DNA of 64,000 nt from Cannabis sativa. Its lineage: Eukaryota > Streptophyta > Magnoliopsida > Rosales > Cannabaceae. Location: assembly GCF_029168945.1 (NCBI RefSeq), contig NC_083601.1, forward strand, positions 37,375,660 to 37,439,659. Reading direction: 5' to 3'. The first letter of the stretch is position 1. Each line of letters starts with the position of its first letter. Positions 12,351 to 22,481 of this stretch are shown one piece after another. The notes beneath the pieces are model-generated. The model searched no databases and had not been told where the DNA came from. It worked only from the letters and a program-made list of their open reading frames with translations. A program made the translations under genes and the position numbers.

Positions 12351-15300
12351 TTATAGTTTCCTTGAAGATGCCCTAAGATTGAAATCATGTTTGATAAGGT
12401 TTGCTCTGAGCAACATTGATCTAACATCTCGATCAAATTCACCGCCTGTCTGTAAAACCCGTTGGAAAGTTGCATTTCTCTGATCCGCATGTCTAGCATA
12501 TAAAATTTTGTTGTGGGAATCAATCCGAGCCTGCAGGAGCATATTATGGGATGATTGAGCTCACATCTTAGCAAAACATAAAGTAGGAGTGAAGTATCAT
12601 TCCATTAGGAGCACAAGGCCCCAAAAATCTGCTGTGATCGAAGCAAATTTGAATACTATATATTTTTAAACAAACTGTAAAGGTTCCTAAGTTTCATGTT
12701 CAGCCCTAAGAAAATCGAACATTTTACAAATGGGAACCACTTTAGTTAACTAGGCAGAAAACTCTAGCATATTGCCAAGTAGGAATAAGAGCAGCTATTG
12801 GTATAGACAGGCCCAAAAAAGGGGACAAGTCTGAAATTTTTATAGAATTACCTGGATTTGATTATCAGTGATTAAAGCTTCCAGCTCTTTCTGTAATCCT
12901 GAAATGCTTGTCTTGAAAGCATTTGCCATCATTTGCAAATCAACAGACACAAAAGGGTGTGTATACTGGATAAGAGCCTTGTTCCGGATTTGATCATATA
13001 GTGTGTCAACATGGTCGTGCAAATGGATATCAAGTAACAGATTTGCTTTGAGATTGCCAAGGTAATCCAAACATGATGCATAACGACTACATTGAGAGGG
13101 GGAGGGGGAATTAGAATAGTAGTGAAACCACAATACTAAAATCAGCAATAAACAATTCTTCATGCCAGATTAGAAGAAGAATTACAAGGATGGCAAACAG
13201 GATGTTATAAGAATAGAATCCCACAACAAATTGTTTTTCCATGTGGGGAGTAACTAGGTTTACACTGGTCACAAATCTCCACTAAACACGCGTGCGCACA
13301 CACACCCTAAACAACAAATTGCTTTTCCTTGTTGAGTAACTAGGTTTACACTGGTGAAGAATCTCCACTAAACACATACACATATGCATACATAAGATTT
13401 ATCAAATTCTTTATAGCATTACATAATATACACTTAACCATATTGTACACAAAACATTACATGAACCATTGATTCATACATAACATAAACTTAATTTAAA
13501 ATACTTTACATGTCAGAGCAACTTTGAATTAACAAGTTCAAGACTCACAATAACAACATGTTTAATGAAAGGTGAAAGTAAATAGTTAAACTTTTACAAG
13601 ATAGCACTACATTACCTTGAGTAGAAATCATTGATAAGCTCCCTGACCTCAGGCACTAACTCCAAGAAATTCCTAAAGTTAAGGTTGTCTATAACTTTGT
13701 TCTGTCAGAAAAGGGAAAAAAATATTTAATCAGAGAAAACATCTCAACTAGTACAAAATAAACTAAAAATGAACATTTAGAAATAAAAGTTTCAGCATCT
13801 GTAGACACGGGAGAAGAAAAATTAAATGCCTTCAACTCTGTCCGGTCAAAACTCGCAAGTGCGCAAAGCCCACCGTATGTTGCAACATCTTGCGGCGCAA
13901 TTACTTCATTGTAGTTATTTCCCAATTCAGGATTAGTTTCCAAGAACTGCATAGTGTCAACGGGAAGGAATAAAACTTTAAAATTAGGCATGACATGATG
14001 GAATGTCATTATCAAACCTTATCATAACAATAAAATTGAAATAGAATAAAAAATTAATTACTATTCCACACATAGGTTAAAGCACGAGCCATTTAAGGTA
14101 ATTGAACTCATCTTAAAATTAAAACTACCTCAGCAAGTACTGAACAGAAGAATCATTACATAGCAACCCAACATATCAATGATAAATTGAATTTCCCAGG
14201 ATTATACAAGCAACATGTAAGCTAATATTTAATTAGGACTATATAATTTTCCAATTCACAAGTGTCTAAGTGCTATAAGCTCATAATGTAATTTGTTGCA
14301 GGACAAAGGAAAAAACTGCCATCTACTCATTATATTGCTGGAGGCAAACAAGTAGGACACCAGCCATACTCGCAATTATTAGTTAAAACAATAACTCTAA
14401 TAAGTAGTACATTGTTGAGATAAGGAATAAAATATAACAAGATCAAAGGTATTTGTATCTAAGAGCATTTAGTGAGGAGGTCTGAAACGAATTACTCATT
14501 GCAGTTGACTTGACAAGTGAAAGAAAAATGAAGGTTTTCTTACATATTAATAACATTAGATTTGAATTTCATCATCCATTTAACAAACAAGCTCTAAAAT
14601 AATATCATGGTATCATGTTGTTTATTAAAAAATAGTGTTGTGTCTGCCTACTATAATTCTCTCTTCTTTTACTTTGCTTTAAGCTTGTAACTCAAGTGAG
14701 ATGCTCATAAATAAACTTCCAAAATGTTCTCTTATTTCTTAATTACATTTACAAAGCTTTGACAATGCAAGCAGAAGTAGTAAGACATAATCACAAACCT
14801 TACGAGCAGCAAGCTTGTACTTTTTGGCCTCCAACAGAGCCAAACCAGCAGCACAACGAAGCTTTGCTATAACAATTGGGTCTACGACCTCCTGCGACTG
14901 CTCTGCTTTACTAACATAGCTTGTAACATGAGTAAATTGACCCATCTCGATGCTGACAAGAATTGCACTCATACACATATGAATTATATGCTTTGATGTG
15001 GTACAATAGTCGCGCGTTCGAACATAATGCTTAAAAGCATCCCCTAAAGCACCGTGAGCATAATAAAAGTCTCCAAAGTCATTATACCCCATTCGTATGC
15101 TTTCTTTAATGAGATTAGTCTGCACAAGTATCATTTAAACGATTCAACAGGACAAAACAGAAGTTACAACTCACAACAAATTTATACATAATTAATCTAC
15201 TTTACCAGGAAACATATACACAGGTCTGTAAGAAAGAGAATTCTAGGGTATTATCATTTGATAAGCGTAAAGCAATACCCACTGTCGTGTATCAACCCAG

Positions 15301-16068
15301 AATGTACATCACAGCAAGCAGGTCTCGCATCAAATAGAATTATCATTCATGTAAAAATCGATAGATAGACGTAACCATGTGAAAACAGCAACCTAAATCA
15401 CTTAAAACAACGAAAACCCAACACCCCTTGCATATAATAAACTTTCACACTCAATAGTATCACAAAATTATGACCAGTCAAAGTATGCACCGATTAGTTT
15501 AAATCAAACAAGTACAAAACAGCGTAATTCTAATCAGCATTGAGTACGTGAAATTTCATATGAGAAAGCATCCAGAAAAAAAAAAAAAACGCTAATACCG
15601 AAGATGCCATGAAAATCCCATTAAATACTCAAAAGAGATAGCAAAGTTTAAACCAAAAAAAATGGTTACCCTATAGGCATTGAGCTCATTCTCAAGCTTC
15701 TCCTTCTTCTGCTCGGCCCTACGGTCGACAGTAGCACACCACGCTGAATCCATACTATAATCCGGGCCCAAACGGCCATCAATCTTCTGTACAACCTCCC
15801 TGAACAATTGGGTGTTCTCGCCCTTCTTAATCTCATCGTACGCCATTCTTAGGGCTTCCAATTGCATCGCCTGGTTGTTCTGGCAGTGGTCGGCGATGAA
15901 GAGAAGACGCGTGATCTTAGTACGACCCGTGTAGAGACTGGCGTAGGCCTCGATGTCGAGCTGCTCCCCGCTTATGATTGGTCTTTTACGTTTCTCTTCT
16001 TCACCGACGCCGTTGGCATAGATCTCCTCGTCAATCATCTTGGCCGAGTGGTCGTCGTCTCCGTCCAT
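12351..16068 (-). CDS. CSN1: COP9 signalosome complex subunit 1
   Basis: Six exons: 16068-15670, 15119-14799, 13946-13830, 13701-13616, 13086-12852 and 12530-12351, giving 445 aa (Arabidopsis FUS6/COP11 is about 441). CSN1 is a scaffold subunit of the nuclear COP9 signalosome, which removes NEDD8 from cullins and represses photomorphogenesis. The start ATG at 16066-16068 opens an acidic leader ([10 protein letters not shown]). Next come [18 protein letters not shown], then the RPN7 helical repeat region ([34 protein letters not shown]) and the PCI domain in the C-terminal half ([37 protein letters not shown]). The tail [19 protein letters not shown] ends SSRKL. The RPIISGE leader and RPN7 region match CSN1 and exclude the proteasome subunit RPN7. 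All introns are GT-AG except intron 3, whose donor reads AAG|GCATTT (GC-AG). The gene is divergent from the PUX9-like gene, with a copia element inserted in the shared upstream region. Confidence 0.95.
13702..13829 (-). promoter_or_regulatory. GC-AG intron 3 of CSN1
   Basis: On the minus strand the exon ends GAGTTGAAG and the intron starts GCATTT, ending TTTTCTGACAG. No GT donor nearby keeps the reading frame and the conserved FDRTELK-NKVIDN junction, so a non-canonical GC donor is the most economical model. Downstream donor bases do not follow the usual GCAAGT pattern, so the site may be weak. Confidence 0.65.
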
Positions 16069-17139
16069 GTTGATGTTATACAAAAACCCTAGAACGAAAT
16101 CCGAGAGATTAGGGTTCCGGCCTTGTGGGGTTTCCCTGAAATCTCAGGGGCAGAGGGAAATGTAGCACTACTTCTGATGATCTATTGCTCTCTCTTATGA
16201 GTTCTCATCTAAAAACAGATGATGGGTTTCCACGTGTAACTGCTAAACGGCGTCATTTTGTTCTTATTTATATTTTTATTTTTGATAAATTGTTTCTCCC
16301 TATTGTTATTATGAATATTTTTATTTATCGTAAAATACAATATAATTGTATTAAAAAAAAAAAAATAGAAGTGATCCTAAATAACAATATAGTTATTTTG
16401 CTTGCAAAAAACGAAAACAATATAGTTATTTTAATCTATTTTTTAATTTTATATTATAAATTATTTAAAAATTTATTAATAATTTTAAATAGATACAATG
16501 TATATAAAAATAAAGTTAATTATTAATTTAAATTAAGGCCCCTGAATTTTTTTTGCCGTTAAAAATTTCCCTGAACTATTAAGATTGTTAGATTTAAGGA
16601 TTTTTATCTAATTTTTGTAAAAAAAATTCTAACCGATGAAAATTTAAGGGGCATGATTTTAGTACATAGTAAAGTTTGAGGGACATGATTTGGTAGATAT
16701 CAAAGTCTGGGAACATGATTTATTACATAAACAATCACCGAAACAATAAAATTTGAGAAATTTTTAATGGCCATAAATTTTAGAGGCTATGATTTGCTAT
16801 ATGTCAAAGTTCAAGAAAAAAATTACTAATTAGCTTAAAAATAAACTAAACAACTCTCCCAATTTCCTAAATATAGGAGGGTACACTACAAATTATTTTT
16901 TCTCTCCTTGAATTTTAAAACAATCTGCATGCATGTGTATATATAAAGACTCATTCACCATTTTCACAATCGAACAAACAAAACTTAACTTAAAAATGGC
17001 TTCTCAACCTCCAGCATTTCCAATAAAAATGTAAATTAGTGAACTGTTGTTAAAATATAGTTCATGTTGTAAAAGTTTACTCTATTAGTGTATCAAAAGT
17101 TATTAAAATTTGTACTATAAGTTAAAGTTATTAGCTACC
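16069..17139. promoter_or_regulatory. CSN1 upstream region with decayed repeat
   Basis: This is the part of the divergent CSN1/PUX9 intergenic region on the CSN1 side of the copia insertion. 16535-16830 is a decayed repeat marked by spaced phrases such as GGGGCATGATTTTAGTACAT and GGGACATGATTTGGTAGATA. No clear TATA box is seen close to the CSN1 start codon. Confidence 0.45.
16383..16432 (+). repeat. micro-insertion with 17-bp direct repeats
   Basis: A perfect 17-bp direct repeat (16383-16399 and 16416-16432) flanks the 16-nt insert GCTTGCAAAAAACGAA. The A-rich end abuts the right repeat on the plus strand, although the tail is interrupted by CG. Confidence 0.5.
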
Positions 17140-17361
17140 TGTTTGAATGTAAAGGTGGAGAAAAATGAAGGTGAGGAAAATGTGAATTGATCTGTATTCA
17201 GATAGAGAGCCAGATACAATATATATAGGCTCTGAAGAGGTTACAACAGAATGAACAAATACAAGAAAAGACAGTTGGCATTCCAACTGAAATAACAGAA
17301 AGTAATAACAGATATAACTAACTGTGCAGAGATAAAAAGTCAGTCTAAAGTATCTCTAACA
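17140..17361 (-). repeat. 3' LTR of copia element
   Basis: This 222-bp LTR reads TGTTAGAGATAC to CATTCAAACA on the minus strand. I find no difference from the partner at 21656-21877. The polypurine tract GAGGGGGGA (minus strand) lies immediately inside it at about 17362-17370. Confidence 0.95.
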
Positions 17362-20300
17362 TCCCCCCTCAAGTTACACTCATTTGACTTGAGTGTTAAC
17401 TTGTCTCGGAGATACATGAATTGAGAGCTTGGCAGCGGTTTTGTTAGAATATCAGCAGTCTGATATGTGGAGTCAACATATCGAACCTCCATTTTGTTTT
17501 CTAGGACTCTGTTTCGAACAAAATGGACATCGATTTCTATATGTTTTGTTCGAGCGTGATAAACCGGATTTGAAGCCAAAGATCCTGCCCCCAAGTTGTC
17601 ACACCATAATATAGGAATGGAGGACAGAGTTATGGACAGTTCAGTAAGAATCGATTGAAGCCAAATCAACTCGGATGTAGCCAAAGCAAGAGCACGATAC
17701 TCGGACTCCGTGCTAGACCGAGCAACCACACTTTGTTTCTTAGAGCACTAACTGATGAGGTTATTTCCCAGGAACATACAATAGCCCGAGGTGGATTTTC
17801 GATCATCACTACATCCAGCCCAGTCGGCATCGGTGTATCCCTGCAGATCCAAAGTAGCTGATGCAGTGAAAGTTAGACCAACAGTGGACGTACCAGCCAA
17901 ATATCGAAGAATTCTCTTACAAGCACCCCAATGATCAGTAGTAGGAGCTTGTAAGTATTGGCTTAGCTTATTAACAGCAAAGACGATGTCCGGTCGGGTC
18001 ATGATTAAGTACTGAAGAGCCCCAATGACACTGCGATACTGCTTTGGATCAGCCAAGGGTGTGCCAGAATTTTGTGTTATTTTGGCAGAGGCACACATGG
18101 GAGTGGATTGAGATTTGGCATCTAACATATTTGTTTTAGCTAAGAGATCATGAATGTACTTTGTTTGAGTCAAATGAATGGCTTTGGTGTCACGAAGAAC
18201 TTCAAATCCCAAAAAATAGTGTACTGAACCGAGTATTTTCAGGGCAAATTTGTTGTGAAGTTTAGTGATAATGCTGCTGATTTGGTCTGAACATTCACCA
18301 GTTATGAGGATATCATCCACATAAACAAGTATGAGAAGTAACTTGTTGTGTTTTCTAGAGAAGAAGAGGCTCGTGTCAGCGGTAGAGTTGGTGAATCCCC
18401 ACTGAACAAGAGTGGATTTGAGCGTGTCAAACCAGGCACGGGGGGCCTGTTTTAAGCCATAGATAGCTTTGTTGAGCTTGCAAACATGCTGTGGAAAGTC
18501 TGGATCTATGAATCCTTGAGGTTGTTGCATGAACACTTCTTCTTTTAAGTCTCCATTGAGGAAAGCATTGTTCACATTTACTTGTTGAATGTCCCACCCA
18601 TAAGTAGCAGCAAGAGAGAAGATAATTCTGATGGTGCATGGCTTTATTACGGGGCTGAAAGTCTCAAGAAAATCAAGACCAGCTGTTTGTTGAAATCCAC
18701 GAGCAACTAGACGAGCTTTAAACTTGTTAACCGACCCATCTGCATTATATTTGATTCTAAAAAGCCATTTGTTAGTAATAATCTTCATATCAGGAGTAGG
18801 GGGAACCAAGATCCATGTCTTTTTCTTTTTGAGAGCATGAAATTCTTGATTCATGGCTTGGTTCCATTTTCTATCAGCAAGCGCCTGTTTTACATTTGTT
18901 GGTTCTAAAGGATTTTGGATGTGAGTGAGATAGGACTTGGGTTTGAATATACCGGCCTTAGACCGAGTGACCATGGAGTGAGTATTTATGGTTGGAACAT
19001 TATGGGGAGGTGAGAGAGATTGTAATGAAGATGTTGGTTCTTGGGGAAGAGAATATAGAGGAGCAGTACCAATACTGGAATGGTGAGAAGAACTCGATTG
19101 GGTAGCAGGACTGTTGTGAGGGGAAGTGTTTGTGGGAGGGGAATGAGAAGTATTGGCCGAGGCAGTGGATTCATGCAAAGTTGCAGAACCAGTGTTGGTA
19201 CTGGTTTGGGTGGGATGCATACGATCAATGTGAGTTGGTGGCAGGGGTACATTATGAGGATAAATGATTGGTGAGTGAGGTGAGGGTGGAGTTGATGTGG
19301 TGAAGAGTTTGTTGTAAGGAAATTCAGATTCATTGAAGTTGACACTTCGTGCAACATAAACTCTCCCACTCGGGTGAAGGCATCTATATCCTTTTTAAGT
19401 GTTATTGTACCCAAGAAACAAACATTTGCTGGAACGAAAAGCAACCTTGTGATTATTATAAGGAGTAAGAAGGGGAAAACATGAACATCCGAAAACCTTA
19501 AGAAGGTTATAATCTGGTTTGTGATGAAAAAGTTTCTCATAAGGGGAAATGCTGTGCAAGATTGGGGTGGGAAGACGATTAATAAGATATGCAGCAGTAG
19601 CATACGCTTCCCACCAAAAACTTAGGGGCATTTGAGCTTGGGCAAGGAGAGTCAAGCCCATGTCGACAACATGGCGATGTTTTCTTTCGACACGCCCTTG
19701 TTGTTGGTGTGTGTGAGCACAGGATTGCCTAAGGGAAATACCAAGATTTCTAAAGTGTTGGTAAAGAGGTAAATATTCTTTTCCAAGATCAGTTTGAACA
19801 CTCTTTATCTTGGTATCAAATCGTCTCTCAACCAGATTTTGAAAGTGTGTAAACAGAGTAGTTACTTCGGATTTGGATTGCATGGGATAGATCCAAACAA
19901 ACCTAGTAAAGTCATCAACACAGCTTAGGTAATATTTGTATCCATCCCTTGAAGCATAGAATGAGGGACCCCAAACATCAGTATGCACAATTTCAAAAGG
20001 AGCAGCAGTTTTATTTATGGTAGATTTGAAATTGAATTGATGCATTTTGCCTATTTGGCAGGCATCACAGAAAGCAAAATCTTTACATTTCATTTGAGGA
20101 CTAACAATATTCAACACTTTGGACATAACAGAAGTGGCAGGGTGTCCAAGACGACAATGCCAAACAGAAGTAAAGTTGCTTTTATTTCTAACAGGATTGC
20201 TTGAGGTATTACAATTGAAAGCTGACACTTTACATGTGGAATTGAAAGATGAAAACTGTGTTGCAGCAGCAGTAACTCGATCTGGTTTGGGAGGGACTGT

Positions 20301-21632
20301 GAGAGTGTATAGGCCATTATTGAGGGAACCCCTTAGAAGTGCTTGCTTCGTTGTCTTGTCCTTAATAAGGCAACACAAGTCGTCAAATTCAAGCACAACA
20401 TTATTATCATGAGTAAATTGAGATATGCTTAGTAAATTTTTGGTTATGCTAGGAACATGGAGAATGTCTTTTAGCATTAAAGACTTGGTAGGAATATGGG
20501 TGGGTATACTGTTAGAACCAACATGTAAAATAGGGATAGAATCACCATTACCTACAACAACTTTGGCTTTGCCCTTGTATTCAGTTGTGTTGTTTAATTG
20601 TTGACTGTCTGCTGTGAGATGATTTGTGGCCCCTGTGTCGAGATACCAAGTGCCAGGAGACTCTTCGAGTATTGAGGATTCAGAGATGTGAGCTTGGGGA
20701 TTCTCTGTAGGTGTATTCGAATTAGGAGCACCTTGACTTTGAGGGCCAGTAAATGTGATGTCGAATCGATGATAGCACTTTTGTGCGGTATGACCAACAC
20801 GACCACACAGTTGGCAAATCGGCCTATTACCTCTGCCTCCACGATTTTGAGGAGTGCCACGGCCGCCTCTATAAGCCCCCCTGTATCCTCGGCCTCGATT
20901 GTTCCCATTCATAGAAAGATTCACAAGATTTGCTTGCACATTATTGAGAGCAGCTGCTGAGAATTGTTGCAGACGAACCTCATGACTGTGAAGCATAAAC
21001 TGAATTTCTTGAAGAGTCAAGGGTTCGGATCTGGAGGTGAGGTTGACCACAATGGATTCATATTCAGATCCGAGTCCACCAAGAACATACAGAGCCAAAT
21101 CTTCATCAGAAATAGCTTGTCCAGCAGCTGCAAGAGAGTCGGCATAGCCTTTCATTTTGAGAATGTATTCATCGATGGTGGAGGAGCCTTTCTTTGTTGA
21201 CTGAAGAAGGCCTCGAACCTGAAGAAGTCTAGCTCGCGATGTGGTTGCGAACAGTTGGGAAAACACAGTCCAGATCTCGGAGGATGTGCGGCAATTGATC
21301 ACATAACCAAGCATTTGTTCAGTGATGGAGTTCATGAGCCAATGCATCAAGAACTGATCAAATCGAAGCCATTGAAGATGTGCTGGGTTAGGGATGTTAC
21401 CTGCAAGATTTGGCTCTGGCTGAGGATGTGTGCCAAGGATATAGCCGTCAAGATTGTACGCCCGAGTTGCAGCAAGAACTAAGGAACGCCAAAAAGTGTA
21501 ATTCGATCGATCCAGGCGAAGATTAAGGGGAAGGAGTGTGTTATTAGGTAGGCTTGGGGGAGGTTCAGCCATTGTTGGTGAAGCTTCAGGGGTGGTGCTT
21601 GTGGTGGATGGAGCGGTATCTTTGGACGCCAT
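17340..21632 (-). pseudogene. copia gag-pol polyprotein with two in-frame stops
   Basis: The start ATG at 21632 lies just inside the primer-binding site. A single frame of about 1,430 codons covers the whole polyprotein. In order it holds gag, a CCHC zinc knuckle (CQLCGRVGHTAQKC, about residue 270), an aspartic protease (WYLDTGATNHL), a GAG-pre-integrase zinc motif (WHCRLGHPA), an integrase core with TDVWGP, QTDLGKEY and GRVERKHRH, a reverse transcriptase with YVDDILIT (about 18306-18329), and RNase H (GYTDADWAGCSDDRKSTSGY, ARSSTESEYRALA). The frame is broken only by a TAA at 19395-19397 between integrase and RT, and a TAG at 17748-17750 within RNase H. It ends 22 bp inside the 3' LTR. With identical LTRs, these stops are recent or the copy was mobilised in trans. 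Confidence 0.93.
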
Positions 21633-21655
21633 CTAGACCTAAGCATCTGATACCA

Positions 21656-21877
21656 TGTTTGAATGTAAAGGTGGAGAAAAATGAAGGTGAGGAAAATGTG
21701 AATTGATCTGTATTCAGATAGAGAGCCAGATACAATATATATAGGCTCTGAAGAGGTTACAACAGAATGAACAAATACAAGAAAAGACAGTTGGCATTCC
21801 AACTGAAATAACAGAAAGTAATAACAGATATAACTAACTGTGCAGAGATAAAAAGTCAGTCTAAAGTATCTCTAACA
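21656..21877 (-). repeat. 5' LTR of copia element
   Basis: This is the partner of the LTR at 17140-17361, read on the minus strand as the 5' LTR because the primer-binding site follows it at about 21655-21643. Confidence 0.95.
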
Positions 21878-22181
21878 CTACCAATTAATCTGGATAATAT
21901 GAAAGTTACACATAAATACTAATCATAATTTTTTTATCATTTAATTACAAGTTTGATTGATATTAATGATGGATAACGTTCTTTTTATTATCGTGATCCG
22001 ATTCATTTCTGTTTCTGACTGATAAACTTCAGTTTGACACTCGTCGATACCAATTTTCAACTCAACTGATATCCATACGGATTTAAAAAAACGACAATCT
22101 TATCTGGAGAAAGAGACAAGGCAAAACGACGATAATATTCCACGTCGAGGGAACACAAGTTGCCACGTTTCAAAGCTATAT

Positions 22182-22229
22182 ATATATTACTCCTTTTTTT
22201 TTTCTTCTCTTTAGACAAAATATATTACT
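22182..22229 (-). repeat. possible micro-insertion with 10-bp direct repeats
   Basis: ATATATTACT occurs at 22182-22191 and 22220-22229, flanking a pyrimidine insert of 28 nt that begins with a T-rich run and ends TCTTTAGACAAA. The short repeat in AT-rich DNA makes this weaker than the other cases. Confidence 0.3.
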
Positions 22230-22481
22230 TTCACTTTGGTAAAGCAAGATCTACTTTTTTTTTTATTATTTATTTGTAGTGTGTATAAGTTGATTAATAA
22301 TCACTCTGAAGTTGGAAAAATGGCGCTCAACTACTTTGTGTGAAATCCCTCTCTCTCTGTACTGTTTTCGTTTTCATCAGATTCCACCAAAGTTGCTCAA
22401 TTTACACTATCACATTCTCTGAATCTCTCTTTCTCTCTGTGTGTTTGTGAAGTTTATTTCTCTGAAACGGGAGGTGTGGCC
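22230..22481 (+). promoter_or_regulatory. PUX9-like 5' UTR/promoter, CT-rich
   Basis: Just upstream of the start codon is a pyrimidine-rich stretch (CTCTCTCTCTGT at about 22350 and TCTCTCTTTCTCTCTGTGTG at about 22423), typical of plant 5' leaders. I see no clear TATA box. The copia element ends about 600 bp upstream of the start codon. Confidence 0.4.

Larger units (their letters stand above)
17140..21877 (-). mobile_element. Ty1/copia LTR retrotransposon, Ale/Retrofit-like, very young
   Basis: A complete 4.74-kb element: two apparently identical 222-bp LTRs, a perfect 5-bp target duplication CTACC (17135-17139 and 21878-21882), a primer-binding site TGGTATCAGATGC matching initiator tRNA-Met next to the 5' LTR (about 21643-21655), and a polypurine tract next to the 3' LTR. 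Small size, short LTRs and the gag phrase TFWRSLVLAATRAYNLDGYI suggest the Ale/Retrofit lineage (inference). Identical LTRs imply recent insertion. It sits between the divergently transcribed CSN1 and PUX9-like genes. Confidence 0.95.

Noticed and set aside
12351..16068. 26S proteasome subunit RPN7 (PSMD6)
   Set aside because: The [18 protein letters not shown] leader and the overall sequence match CSN1/FUS6. RPN7 shares only the domain architecture.
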